Part shown: one piece after another, positions 9,187 to 17,258 of the stretch
Layout: each line of letters starts with the position of its first letter
Position numbering within the stretch: the first letter of the stretch is position 1
From: Pseudothermotoga thermarum DSM 5069
GTDB taxonomy: Bacteria > Thermotogota > Thermotogae > Thermotogales > DSM-5069
Direction: 5' to 3'
DNA: 64,000 nt
Assembly (NCBI RefSeq): GCF_000217815.1
Contig: NC_015707.1
Location: 558,001 to 622,000 of the forward strand
Notes under the pieces: generated by a model
The model's database searches: none
Told to the model about the DNA's origin: nothing
What the model saw: only the letters and a program-made list of their open reading frames with translations
Position numbers and translations under genes: made by a program

Positions 9187-11076
9187 TCAATCTTTCAAAG
9201 CTTTATCGAGGTCGAATTTTTCTTTCTTTTCAAGGAGTTTTTGTTTGAAGAATTCTACGATCAGCTTGTACCTTTTTAACCTGTGGCTGTAGCTTGCTTG
9301 AACGCTGTGGCTGTGAGCGCCTTTTTTGAAGATGGCTATATAGGCTTCTTTGCCAAGGTCTTTCAATACGGTGTAGAACATCAACGATTGGTCCAAAGGA
9401 CAACGATAATCTTCAAGACTGTGTATCAACAAAATCGGAGTGGTGACGTTTTTTGCGAAGAATATCGGACTGAGTTCCCTATAATTTCTGTTTTCCAGCG
9501 GCTGTTCACCAATCAAACTCTTATCGAACCAAAAGCCGATGTCTGAAAAAGCATAGCTGGTGAACCAATAAGATATTCCGTTTTCGCTGACTGCAGCTTT
9601 GAAAAGATCGGTTTGGGTGATTGCCCAATTCGTCATGAAACCGCCGTAGCTTATTCCGGTGATGCCAAAGTCTGTGATTTGTTCATGTTCGCGGATCCAT
9701 TCGACCGCTTTCATAATATCCTGAAAATCCTCTTTTCCCGTTCGTTCTTTAACCAACAAAGCAAACTCTTCACTGTAGTTATCGCTTCCTCTCGGATTTG
9801 TGTAAAGCACGTAGAATCCTTCTTCGATAAGAAGCTGGCCAAGAAAGTAAGGAACGTAACCATATGCTCCTTTAGGTCCTCCATGTACAAAAACTATGCA
9901 CGGTGCAGGTGTTTTGTCGGGTTTAAGGTACCAACCTTCTATTTTCATGCCATCAAAACTTCTGTATTCGAACTGGTTCATCTTTCTAAAGACAAGTTTT
10001 GAAGCAACATCGGTGTTTAATTGAGTGATCTTTCTAATTTCCTTTCCATCGATCAAGTAAACTTCCGCTGGATTTTGGTCGTTCACGAATACACAGACAG
10101 CTTTTCCATTTCTGGAAACGTCAAAAGTTGTTACAACGCCTTCGTCCAGTAGAGTTTCTTTCTGCAGCGTTTGGAGACTTATTCTTTCTAGAAGAACTTT
10201 TCCACCGCAGCCGGATTTGAAGTAAACACATCCGTTGGAAATTTTCGGAGAAGATTCTCCGTCGGCAGCCCAGATTTCCAAACTGACATGGCCTGTGTTG
10301 TTCAAACCGTATTTATCCGTTAAGCAAATCAGTTTTCCGTTCTCATACATGTAAACGTAATCGTGCAGGAATAGCTCGGGCTTTGATTCTCTTCCATAAA
10401 GAACCAGCTTTGAACCTTCGACATCACAGGCTATAAGTCCAACGTTTTTTAGTATCTCTTTTTTCTCGCTATTTGAATATTGAACGATTGTGAAAATCGT
10501 GAATGGATTTTTTTCATCGGCAGCAGTATAAACAACAGAATTTTTCCAACACAAGATCTTTACGATGTTTCTATCGAAAAATTCTTCGACAACTTGCAAA
10601 TTTTCGACATTTACAATTGAGATAACATCGATTTGATTGTCCAAAAACCCCTTTCCGTCAAACCAAACTGGCAACCGTTCTTCAAAATAAAGATCTTCAT
10701 CGTTTCTTTTTTTAGCCGTCCACAAAGCGATGTGCTTGTTATCTTCAAACCATTCAAAATCGACTATGGATTCTTTTTTGACAACTTCCTTTGAAGTGAA
10801 ATGATCAAGTTCCGTCACAACTAGACAAACTTCTTTGTCGAGTTTTTTCAGGTAAGCAAGGTGCTTTTCATCTTTTGAAAACTTTGGTTTGAAAGTTTCC
10901 TCAGAAAGGTAGATTTTGTCACCTGACTGAAGTTGCTGAAGCACAATTTGCTTAATAGTTTTGTTTTGCTCTGGGATAATTCTTTTAATTGTGTAAGCGA
11001 TCCATTTTCCAAAAGAGCTGATTTTCACATCAACTGGAACAACAAACTTGGTGAAAGTTGCATATTGCCATTTCAC
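9187..11076 (-). CDS. S9 family prolyl oligopeptidase / acylaminoacyl-peptidase-like
   Basis: Serine peptidase of the prolyl oligopeptidase family, probably cytosolic because no signal peptide is visible. The N-terminal ~360 residues look like the beta-propeller gate that restricts entry to short peptides. The C-terminal alpha/beta-hydrolase domain has VFVHGGPKGAYG (oxyanion region), the nucleophile in GISYGGF, the acidic residue in HSLEDYRCP and the catalytic His in KGAHSHS. Start: GTG at 11076, preceded by GCGAGGTGAA at suitable spacing, giving 629 residues. A start 15 codons upstream lacks a good site. Whether it removes acyl-amino acids or cleaves oligopeptides cannot be told. It probably has its own transcript or reads on from the rocD side past a terminator. 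Confidence 0.88.
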   Translation of the reverse strand: MKWQYATFTKFVVPVDVKISSFGKWIAYTIKRIIPEQNKTIKQIVLQQLQSGDKIYLSEETFKPKFSKDEKHLAYLKKLDKEVCLVVTELDHFTSKEVVKKESIVDFEWFEDNKHIALWTAKKRNDEDLYFEERLPVWFDGKGFLDNQIDVISIVNVENLQVVEEFFDRNIVKILCWKNSVVYTAADEKNPFTIFTIVQYSNSEKKEILKNVGLIACDVEGSKLVLYGRESKPELFLHDYVYMYENGKLICLTDKYGLNNTGHVSLEIWAADGESSPKISNGCVYFKSGCGGKVLLERISLQTLQKETLLDEGVVTTFDVSRNGKAVCVFVNDQNPAEVYLIDGKEIRKITQLNTDVASKLVFRKMNQFEYRSFDGMKIEGWYLKPDKTPAPCIVFVHGGPKGAYGYVPYFLGQLLIEEGFYVLYTNPRGSDNYSEEFALLVKERTGKEDFQDIMKAVEWIREHEQITDFGITGISYGGFMTNWAITQTDLFKAAVSENGISYWFTSYAFSDIGFWFDKSLIGEQPLENRNYRELSPIFFAKNVTTPILLIHSLEDYRCPLDQSLMFYTVLKDLGKEAYIAIFKKGAHSHSVQASYSHRLKRYKLIVEFFKQKLLEKKEKFDLDKALKD

Positions 11077-11112
11077 GACATTCACCTCGCTTTTGTTCTT
11101 CCATCGAACCTG

Positions 11113-11146
11113 TAAAACCAAAAGGCTGTGGGATAAGACCCACAGC
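11113..11146 (-). terminator. Intrinsic terminator after rocD
   Basis: On the minus strand an 8-bp stem GCTGTGGG/CCCACAGC (11125-11132 with 11139-11146, six-base loop) is followed by a T-rich tail (CTTTTGGTTTT). It lies just after the rocD stop at 11180 and before the next minus-strand gene. Confidence 0.8.
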
Positions 11147-11179
11147 TAGAATCATGAATTTTTCTTGCATTTTGTTCTT

Positions 11180-12415
11180 TCAAGCTAAGCTTTTTTTAAC
11201 GCTGGGAACATCTATTGGTTCTGTCAGAACTTTTCTAATTCTTTCCAAAGCCCAGTCGATTTCTTCCTTAGTTATCACAAGCGGGGGAGCAAATCTTATC
11301 ACTTGCTCGTGGGTTTCTTTGCAAAGCACTCCTAATTGTGCTAGTTTTTCACAGAATGACCTTGCGGGACCATACTCAGGTTTTATCTCAACACCAATCA
11401 ACAAACCTTTTCCTCTCACTTCTTTCACGTACTCGCTTTCGATCAGTTTGAGCTGACTCATGAAGTAATCGCCAAGTTCCCTTGCTCTTTCGTCTAATCT
11501 TTCTTCTTGCAAAACTTCCATGGCTGCTATTCCCACCGCCGCTGCCAATGGGTTTCCACCAAAGGTCGAGCCATGGTCACCTGGTTTTAAAACATCCATG
11601 ATATCGTTGTTCGCCAAGACCGCTGAAACTGGATATACTCCTCCACCGAGTGCTTTGCCAAGAATCAAGATATCAGGTTTGGCATCTTCCCATTGCCAGG
11701 CGAACATTTTACCAGTTCTTCCAAGTCCAGTTTGAATTTCATCGAAGATGAGCAAAATTTTATGCTTGTCTGCAATTTCTCTCAAAACTTTGAGATAACC
11801 TGCTGGTGGAACACGAACACCACCTTCACCTTGTATAGGTTCAACGAGTATTCCTATGGTTTTTTCGTCTATCAATTTTTCGATTGCACTTGCGTCACCA
11901 AACGGGGCCACTTTGAAACCAGGTGTATATGGTCCAAATCCATCTCGGTACTGAGGCTCTGTGGAAAAGGAAATTATGGTTATCGTTCTTCCGTGAAAGT
12001 TTCCTTCGGCCACGATGATGTTACCATCGTTCATCGGTATGCCTCTTTTGTAATAAGCCCATTTTCGAGCCACTTTTAGAGCGCTTTCAACGGCTTCGGC
12101 ACCTGTGTTCATAGGTAACACTTTATCGTAACCGGCAAACTTTGCAAGTTTTTCTTCAAACAAACCTAAAACGTTGTTGTAAAAAGCCCTAGAGGTTAAG
12201 GCAACTTTTTGCAACTGATCAATCAACGCCTTGACTATTTTTGGATGCCTGTGACCATGGCTCAAAGCTGAATATGCAGAAAGCATGTCCAAATACCTTT
12301 TTCCTTCTACATCCCAAACCCATACCCCTTCGGCTCTTTCAATCACAACGGGTATGGGTTTGTAGTTGTGAGCACCAAATTCGTATTCCAAATCCATGAA
12401 ATATTTGCTGTTCAT
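11180..12415 (-). CDS. rocD: Ornithine aminotransferase
   Basis: PLP-dependent class III aminotransferase, predicted ornithine--oxo-acid transaminase (ornithine to glutamate semialdehyde). The 411-residue protein has YSALSHGHRHP, the GAEAVESALK cofactor-phosphate motif, NFHGRTITIIS, the PLP aspartate in FDEIQTGLGRTG, the Schiff-base lysine in LGKALGGGVYPVSA and HGSTFGGNPLA. This set matches ornithine rather than acetylornithine aminotransferases, but substrate assignment within class III is never certain from sequence. ATG at 12415 follows AAAGGAGGG. A good promoter is visible upstream (12463-12491) and a terminator follows the stop, so it is a single-gene unit. Confidence 0.87.
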   Translation of the reverse strand: MNSKYFMDLEYEFGAHNYKPIPVVIERAEGVWVWDVEGKRYLDMLSAYSALSHGHRHPKIVKALIDQLQKVALTSRAFYNNVLGLFEEKLAKFAGYDKVLPMNTGAEAVESALKVARKWAYYKRGIPMNDGNIIVAEGNFHGRTITIISFSTEPQYRDGFGPYTPGFKVAPFGDASAIEKLIDEKTIGILVEPIQGEGGVRVPPAGYLKVLREIADKHKILLIFDEIQTGLGRTGKMFAWQWEDAKPDILILGKALGGGVYPVSAVLANNDIMDVLKPGDHGSTFGGNPLAAAVGIAAMEVLQEERLDERARELGDYFMSQLKLIESEYVKEVRGKGLLIGVEIKPEYGPARSFCEKLAQLGVLCKETHEQVIRFAPPLVITKEEIDWALERIRKVLTEPIDVPSVKKSLA

Positions 12416-12462
12416 TTGCTTCCCTCCTTTGTAGCGTTTTTGTTACACTTCATAAACATATT

Positions 12463-12491
12463 ATCATAATTGCGGAAATTTGCCAAATCAA
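12463..12491 (-). promoter_or_regulatory. Predicted promoter of rocD
   Basis: Reading the minus strand, -35 TTGATT (12491-12486), 17-base spacer, -10 TATGAT (12468-12463). It lies ~50 bases upstream of the rocD ATG. Confidence 0.65.
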
Positions 12492-12597
12492 ATAAAAATC
12501 AATAAAGGCTGGGAATTTTCTAATAACCAAACCTAAGGTACCTTTTTCTTTTTCTTTCTCACGTATGCTCTTTATTTCAAAAGTATGCGTGTATTTG

Positions 12598-12606
12598 TGA
12601 TACTAT
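12598..12606 (+). promoter_or_regulatory. Predicted extended -10 promoter of the PLC-like gene
   Basis: TGA followed by TACTAT forms an extended -10 element (TGnTACTAT), ~20 bases before the GTG at 12627. No clear -35 hexamer is seen at 17 bases. Confidence 0.45.
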
Positions 12607-12626
12607 AAAAACGGAGGTGAACTTTT

Positions 12627-13595
12627 GTGAAAAAATTTGTTGTGTTTGCATTCTTAACCATTTTGATTTGTTACGTTTTCGGTTGGTCTGCGCATGAAAC
12701 GCTGACTTATCTCATTGTCCAAAGCTTGCCAAACAAAGATGATTTGGTTCCAATCACACCTTATTCGTACGTTGAAAGCAGAGTTTACAACATGGAATAT
12801 CTCAAATTAGAAGATTATTGTGGAGATTTTATCGAAAACTTTGTTCCAAAATGGGCTGTTTTCTTTCCACCCGATCCAAAACCACAAGATGGAAAAGTAC
12901 CTGTTTGGCAGATATTGACGATTTATTCAGTTGAACCAGATCTTGGAATGGATGAAGGTTTGCAACTTTCACCTTTGCAAGATTTGATCGGAAGCAGCAA
13001 GGGAGTCAGGCACATGAAATATAGACTTTTGGTGGTTGACTTTTTTGAAGGCAGCGAAAGTGTTTTGTATTTCATCAACATGTCGCGTGAGGCTTTCAAA
13101 AAAGGTGACAGGTATTGGGGATATCGCTTTTTGGCAAGGGCACTTCACTATTTGCAGGATCTTTCGATGCCGTACCACAACGCTCCAGGACCACTTTTCG
13201 ACACCGTTCGTGGCATTTTTGACAAAGACACGGCTTTGATGTTGGCTTACACTCATTTTTCCTACGATGAGTACATGGCTTATCTTTTGTACAGAAACGA
13301 TGAAGAAACTATAAATGCAATTTTGCATGCCGAACCAAAGAAGGTTAGAAACACGCGTGAACTAATTCAGCGCGTTAGACTGCTTGGCTTAAGAAACATT
13401 TCAAAGGTACACAGATTGATGACACATCATTTTGGCGAAGACCTTAAGGGAAGGATTTTAGGCCTGGAAGATTTTGAAAGAAAATCAACGGAGCTTCAGG
13501 AGTTAAAGCAAATCACCATTTCTATAGCGCGCGATCTATCGAGTTTGCTCAAAGGATTTTTACTGGATTATCTAAAAGAAGTTGGGGAACTGTGA
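12627..13595 (+). CDS. Secreted zinc-dependent phospholipase C / S1-P1 nuclease-fold protein
   Basis: Probably an exported metal-dependent phosphodiesterase of the zinc phospholipase C superfamily. A signal peptide covers residues 1-~19 (MKKF then a hydrophobic stretch to YVFG). Cleavage before WSAHETL would leave Trp as the first mature residue, as in Bacillus cereus PLC where the Trp1 amino group binds zinc. The segment ALHYLQDLSMPYH matches the family zinc motif HYxxDxxxPxH, and several downstream His and Asp residues (e.g. LAYTHFSYDEY, LMTHHFGED) could complete the site. Product 322 residues. Start is GTG after GGAGGTGA. It stands alone between divergent rocD and the convergent prepilin genes. 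Substrate (phospholipid, nucleic acid or other phosphodiester) is unknown. Confidence 0.72.
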   Translation: MKKFVVFAFLTILICYVFGWSAHETLTYLIVQSLPNKDDLVPITPYSYVESRVYNMEYLKLEDYCGDFIENFVPKWAVFFPPDPKPQDGKVPVWQILTIYSVEPDLGMDEGLQLSPLQDLIGSSKGVRHMKYRLLVVDFFEGSESVLYFINMSREAFKKGDRYWGYRFLARALHYLQDLSMPYHNAPGPLFDTVRGIFDKDTALMLAYTHFSYDEYMAYLLYRNDEETINAILHAEPKKVRNTRELIQRVRLLGLRNISKVHRLMTHHFGEDLKGRILGLEDFERKSTELQELKQITISIARDLSSLLKGFLLDYLKEVGEL

Positions 13596-13604
13596 GTTGA
13601 AAAG

Positions 13605-13916
13605 TTAGAAAATTAGATCTTTCAAGGTATAAACGTAGTTGTCTTGTACTTTTCTAATCTCAATTTCGTCGAAAAACCTATACGCTCCAACCGGTTGGTA
13701 ACCTAAAACTTCGCTCAAGGTTCCTATCGCTTCGCCGGAAGGTTGTCCGGCAAAGTTGCTTGTTACTTCAAAGAAATATCTTACCGTTGAATAGAAAGTT
13801 TGATTTGCTTTTGTAAAAGCGCTGATGGCTTGATCTACCGTGGCAAAGATTATCAGTATCGCAAAAAACAAAACAATCATTGCGGTAACAAGTTCTACTA
13901 CTGTGAAGCCTTTCAT
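13605..13916 (-). CDS. Type IV pilin-like prepilin (small)
   Basis: Prepilin-like protein of 103 residues. It starts MKGFTVVELVTAMIVLFF: a short leader ending in Gly, then FTVVE with Glu at mature position 5, then a ~22-residue hydrophobic helix. This is the prepilin-peptidase class III signal used by type IV pili, type II secretion pseudopili and competence pseudopili. The ATG at 13916 overlaps the TGA of the upstream large prepilin-like gene (ATGA). The last gene in a three-gene operon, it converges with the PLC-like gene ten bases away. No prepilin peptidase, assembly ATPase or secretin is in the window, so the machine it joins is unknown. Confidence 0.75.
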   Translation of the reverse strand: MKGFTVVELVTAMIVLFFAILIIFATVDQAISAFTKANQTFYSTVRYFFEVTSNFAGQPSGEAIGTLSEVLGYQPVGAYRFFDEIEIRKVQDNYVYTLKDLIF

Positions 13917-15880
13917 CTCAGCCTCAACCCTTCCAATTTTATTGCCCCTGTCATAGGAGCAAAGCCTTTTTTGGCTGAATAAAGTCTTTGATCGAAAACG
14001 TTGAATTCTTTCAATCCTTTGGTACCACTCCATGTTGCCGTAACTGCCTCGGCAGCTATCGAGCCAAATATGAATCGGTAACTCAAGTCTTTGAAATCTT
14101 TGTAATTCACTTTAAAAGTTGGTACCAAAGGATTTTGTATATTTTTCGCTTTTTCTCTATCCCAGTACATGACAAATACGCTCATATCCATCCTGAGGTT
14201 CCTTATTCTACTTGTTCCAGGTATGTAATAACCGCCATGCCAAGGTATGACTATATCCCCAGTGGTTATCAAGCTGATGTGATCTTTTGTCCCAACTTCA
14301 GACATCGTTCTGTACCAAAAGTCCCAGAACGTTTTTCCATCGATTGTGATAGTTGAACCGTTGACAAGCCTCACTTGACCAACAACATTTTTATTGTTTG
14401 GTATTGGTTCACCATTCGAAAAGAACGGATCCATTTTAACTTTATACTCCATCCCGTCAATTTTGACGATCATTTCCCTTTCGCTGTTTGCGCTGAAATA
14501 CTCTATGTCGCTGTATATAACAACGTTGTCGTGTGGGGTTTGTTCTTTCTGTCTCCCGCGATTTCCCATCACCAATATAGTCCAATCACCCATGAACACA
14601 TTTTTTATCCATTGATCCTTTTTGCCAAAAGCAACTTGAGAATTGGTTGTATCACAAAACAGTCCAAAGAAACCATTGAATGAGTTCAAGATTCTTTCGT
14701 AAAACAAAGGTTCACCTTTTGCTTGAGCTTGTTCCAAGTGGATTTTCACTGGAACATTCGGTGGACCAGGAAACGGTATTTCAATTCTAACTTTGTATTT
14801 TTCATCTTTTAATCTAAAGTAACCATCCTCAGGACCTTCGATGTTTATCACTTGAACGAAAGTTCCATCAACAATTTGAACAGTTGAAGTGATGATCAAA
14901 TCATCGACTGTTTGACCACCTGGAGATTTTGAGTAAATAATTTCAATTCCTGCAGAACCTTCTGGCATGCTTATTTCACCTTTTGCAAATTTGACTAGGT
15001 CAACTCTTGGCAAACTTTCTATTTGCGCCTGCCAGTATGTTTTTCCCTGGAAAGCTTCTTTGTAAGCTTTTACGTCAGCATCACTGAGTACAACTTGACC
15101 GGCTGCAAAGATTTCCAAAAGTTCTCGATCGGTGTACTGTACGTGTTTTCTCAGCAATCTATAAAAAGTTTTTCCATAAAACCTTGGTCCAGGTATGCCA
15201 CCTATTCCAAGTCCACCTTTTCCGTTTTCATCTACTCCAAACCAAGCTGGGCCGTCGATTACCTCTCCTGTTCCGTAGTAAGTCCCTTCGGGTATGCCGT
15301 TTGGTAAAAAAACTGCGTAGTTGAAAAACCCTTCTGGTCCGACAAAAGCCCAGCAATAAGAATTGTTCACCTGTACGAACAGCAAAAGCAACCAAGCTTT
15401 GGTTTCAGATTCTGAAAGAGTAAAAACTTTTATTTTGGAAGGATCTGCGTTTATGAGTCCCCTTGACTTGCTGTCGTAAATGGCTTTTTTAAGCGGTGAT
15501 TCACCTAATTGGAAACTGAGCAGATCCTTGATTGTTGAGAAATCCTCAGCCAAATCATTTTCGAACAAGTTTACCCAAGCGTTTCTTTCGACAGGCCCCA
15601 AACTGTTTAATACGATGTCTTTGATTTTTTCGTAATATTCCTGCGCAGTTAAATGCTCGGCAAGGTAAAATCCGCTTGCAACGCTATATTTGCTCCTCAA
15701 ATACGCTGCACTCATGGCAATGACCTTTAACGCATCGGCTTCGTCTTTCAACTTACCGCTGGCAAGTGCAACGCTTTTGATTGTCGTGTTCACCTGAGTT
15801 ATAATGGCTGTCGCTATTATCGAGGCAATGGCTATCATCATTATGGCAGCAACCATCACATATCCGCTTTTTCCTTTCAT
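13913..15880 (-). CDS. Large PilX/GspK-like minor prepilin
   Basis: A 655-residue protein with a pilin-like N-terminus: MKGKSGYVMVAAIMMIAIASI, i.e. a short basic leader and one long hydrophobic helix (residues ~7-32), without Glu5. PilX-like and GspK-like minor pilins also have short basic leaders, and GspK lacks Glu5. The rest is a large, mostly hydrophilic exported region rich in Gly, Tyr and beta-strand-like stretches, with no motif that I recognise. It lies between two canonical small prepilins and is likely a pseudopilus-tip or surface adhesin component, which is inference. Start: ATG 15880, four bases after the upstream stop. A TTG five codons earlier is possible. Unusually long for a minor pilin. 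Confidence 0.65.
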   Translation of the reverse strand: MKGKSGYVMVAAIMMIAIASIIATAIITQVNTTIKSVALASGKLKDEADALKVIAMSAAYLRSKYSVASGFYLAEHLTAQEYYEKIKDIVLNSLGPVERNAWVNLFENDLAEDFSTIKDLLSFQLGESPLKKAIYDSKSRGLINADPSKIKVFTLSESETKAWLLLLFVQVNNSYCWAFVGPEGFFNYAVFLPNGIPEGTYYGTGEVIDGPAWFGVDENGKGGLGIGGIPGPRFYGKTFYRLLRKHVQYTDRELLEIFAAGQVVLSDADVKAYKEAFQGKTYWQAQIESLPRVDLVKFAKGEISMPEGSAGIEIIYSKSPGGQTVDDLIITSTVQIVDGTFVQVINIEGPEDGYFRLKDEKYKVRIEIPFPGPPNVPVKIHLEQAQAKGEPLFYERILNSFNGFFGLFCDTTNSQVAFGKKDQWIKNVFMGDWTILVMGNRGRQKEQTPHDNVVIYSDIEYFSANSEREMIVKIDGMEYKVKMDPFFSNGEPIPNNKNVVGQVRLVNGSTITIDGKTFWDFWYRTMSEVGTKDHISLITTGDIVIPWHGGYYIPGTSRIRNLRMDMSVFVMYWDREKAKNIQNPLVPTFKVNYKDFKDLSYRFIFGSIAAEAVTATWSGTKGLKEFNVFDQRLYSAKKGFAPMTGAIKLEGLRLR

Positions 15881-15884
15881 GCCA

Positions 15885-16364
15885 TCACATCCCAATTCCC
15901 GGTGGATAAACAGAAAAAGTCATTGAAATCTTTGAATTTGGGTTCATCGGATTGTTTGCTTCGACGGAGAATTTTATCGGCAAGGATGTTGAAGGATCAA
16001 AAGTAACAGTTACACCTCTGGTTGGTATGGTGAGCATCTGTTCTTCTTCCAGATAAATGAGTTTATCTTCTTCCGAAATCAATTTGCAATTTATTATTCC
16101 AGTTCCGAGTATTTCAGGTATTATAATTTGAAATTGAACAACCTTTTCAGAAACATTTATAGAGTTTGCAGACCCGCTGGCTTTGCTGAGAATGCGAATA
16201 ACGCTATTTGCAGTTTCCGTAAGCTGGCGGATTGTTTCTAAAATCTGTATGTGTTGCTGCGCTTTTTTTAAGTAGTCATTTATCACCAAAGCAAAAACAA
16301 TAGTAAAAACAGCGAAAACAGCTATGACTATTACGATTTCCAAAACAGTAAAAGCTTTTTTCAA
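15885..16364 (-). CDS. Type IV pilin-like prepilin
   Basis: A 159-residue prepilin-like protein starting MKKAFTVLEIVIVIAVFAVF. The leader is KKA, followed by FTVLE with Glu5 and a hydrophobic helix to about residue 28, then a ~130-residue hydrophilic head ending with many Pro/Asn residues. Ala rather than Gly precedes the cleavage site, which prepilin peptidases tolerate. Start is TTG at 16364, about eight bases after AGGGTG. It is first in the three-gene prepilin operon, and its stop is four bases from the next start. A promoter must lie in 16370-16460, but no convincing -35/-10 pair was found there. Confidence 0.75.
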   Translation of the reverse strand: MKKAFTVLEIVIVIAVFAVFTIVFALVINDYLKKAQQHIQILETIRQLTETANSVIRILSKASGSANSINVSEKVVQFQIIIPEILGTGIINCKLISEEDKLIYLEEEQMLTIPTRGVTVTFDPSTSLPIKFSVEANNPMNPNSKISMTFSVYPPGIGM

Positions 16365-16467
16365 CTTAAAGCACCCTAATCATATTTTACATGGTTTTTC
16401 AAAAATTGTGATAAATGGTTCGCCTTTGTGTTAGTATTTTTGTGAAGATGTGATCTCCTCCCATTCC

Positions 16468-16990
16468 TTAAAAGGTATAGGCTTCCTGCTTCACCGCGGT
16501 TTCCCACTCCACAGGCGTTACTTCGGGCCGGTCCAACCATAAAGCTTGTTCAAAACTCAAACTAAGCCCTTTCCTCAATATCACCATCGCCGCGTTCACG
16601 TCCCTGTCTATCTTTAAGCCACACTCAACACATACCTTTTGATAAACAACACCTTTGTACATCCTCAAAAAAGCAAACACTTTGTTGATCGCATCACTAC
16701 GTCGATTCGATATCTTCTCATACTCCCTGCGTATCAATGTTAGTCTTCTTTGCAGCTTTTTCAACCTTCTTATTTCATGCTTTGTCTATCACCACTCTGT
16801 TTCGCTTCAAATCAAGCTCGTACTTCAAACCATACCGCTTCATCCCTACTCCATATCCATTGGCTTTAAGCTTATCAAGCGAACGAAGGTTATCTTTCAA
16901 CCTGCCTGATACCTCTTGCTTTACCTGTGATCCAAGTAGACTTAACTGTCTTTGTTCATATTTGACTTGTTCAGATTTGTTCAAAGCCAA
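16468..16990 (-). pseudogene. Degraded tnpB of an IS200/IS605-family element
   Basis: Two minus-strand frames are remnants of one TnpB (IS605 OrfB). 16990-16775 encodes a stretch of the N-terminal half (LSLLGSQVKQEVSGRLKDN, then LKRNRV). 16764-16468 in another frame encodes KKLQRRLTLIRREYEKISNRR (residues after RuvC-I), then jumps directly to VCVECG and DRDVNAAMVIL (second half of the zinc finger and RuvC-III) and a typical TnpB tail (DRPEVTPVE). RuvC-I and RuvC-II catalytic residues and the first zinc-finger CxxC are absent, so several internal deletions and a frameshift have occurred. No tnpA is present. A palindrome (16466-16475, CCTTAAAAGG) at its 3' side may be the relic of the element's right-end hairpin. 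Not functional as a nuclease. Confidence 0.8.
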
Positions 16991-17159
16991 GGCGCTCCTT
17001 TCAGACGAAAATTTGGTATGCTTTGATTATAACCTACATGCTATATTGTATAATGAAATCAAGCCGTTCATCACAGTCCATTGAAAGGGATGTGATTTAT
17101 GGCTAAATTTCTGTAAGGTAGTTACAATTACATCCATAAAAAGTCCTTGGTGGAATGTG

Positions 17160-17188
17160 TTAAAATCCCAAGGGGTTTCTGTTATAAT
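17160..17188 (+). promoter_or_regulatory. Predicted promoter of the phoBR operon
   Basis: -35 TTAAAA (17160-17165), 17-base spacer, -10 TATAAT (17183-17188). It would start near 17195 and give a ~64-base leader containing a CACG...CGTG inverted repeat and the start-proximal hairpin. Confidence 0.65.
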
Positions 17189-17232
17189 GTTAACACGGTG
17201 AACTTCGTGGTGCAAAATTTTTTATGAAGAGG

Positions 17233-17258
17233 GGAGGTGTACCCGAAAGGGTGTAATT
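17233..17258 (+). promoter_or_regulatory. RBS separated from the phoB start by a GAAA-tetraloop hairpin
   Basis: GGAGGTG (17233-17239) is ~20 bases from the ATG at 17259, too far for normal initiation. Between them ACCC (17241-17244), a GAAA loop and GGGT (17249-17252) form a hairpin that, if folded, leaves an effective spacing of about five to seven bases. A weaker AAGGGTG inside the hairpin is the alternative RBS, so folding could switch initiation. Confidence 0.5.

Larger units (their letters stand above)
16991..17258 (+). other. Intergenic region upstream of phoB with IS scar and regulatory structures
   Basis: No credible gene of normal size. The stretch holds a TATAAT at 17049-17054 without a good -35, and a tiny MAKFL-stop reading frame at 17099-17116 after GGGATGTG. 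It also holds inverted segments GGATGT/ACATCC (17089 and 17130) and TTTATGG/CCATAAA (17096 and 17134) that share bases, the promoter at 17160-17188, and a hairpin just before the phoB start. Part of it is probably the left flank of the degraded IS element. Confidence 0.5.

Noticed and set aside
11693-12079. Plus-strand frame inside rocD.
   Set aside because: Antisense shadow. The aminotransferase motifs on the minus strand are continuous.
17099-17116. Five-codon frame MAKFL with an RBS-like sequence, as a leader peptide for phoB.
   Set aside because: It lies upstream of the best promoter (17160-17188), so it would not be in the phoB transcript, and there is no terminator/antiterminator structure after it.
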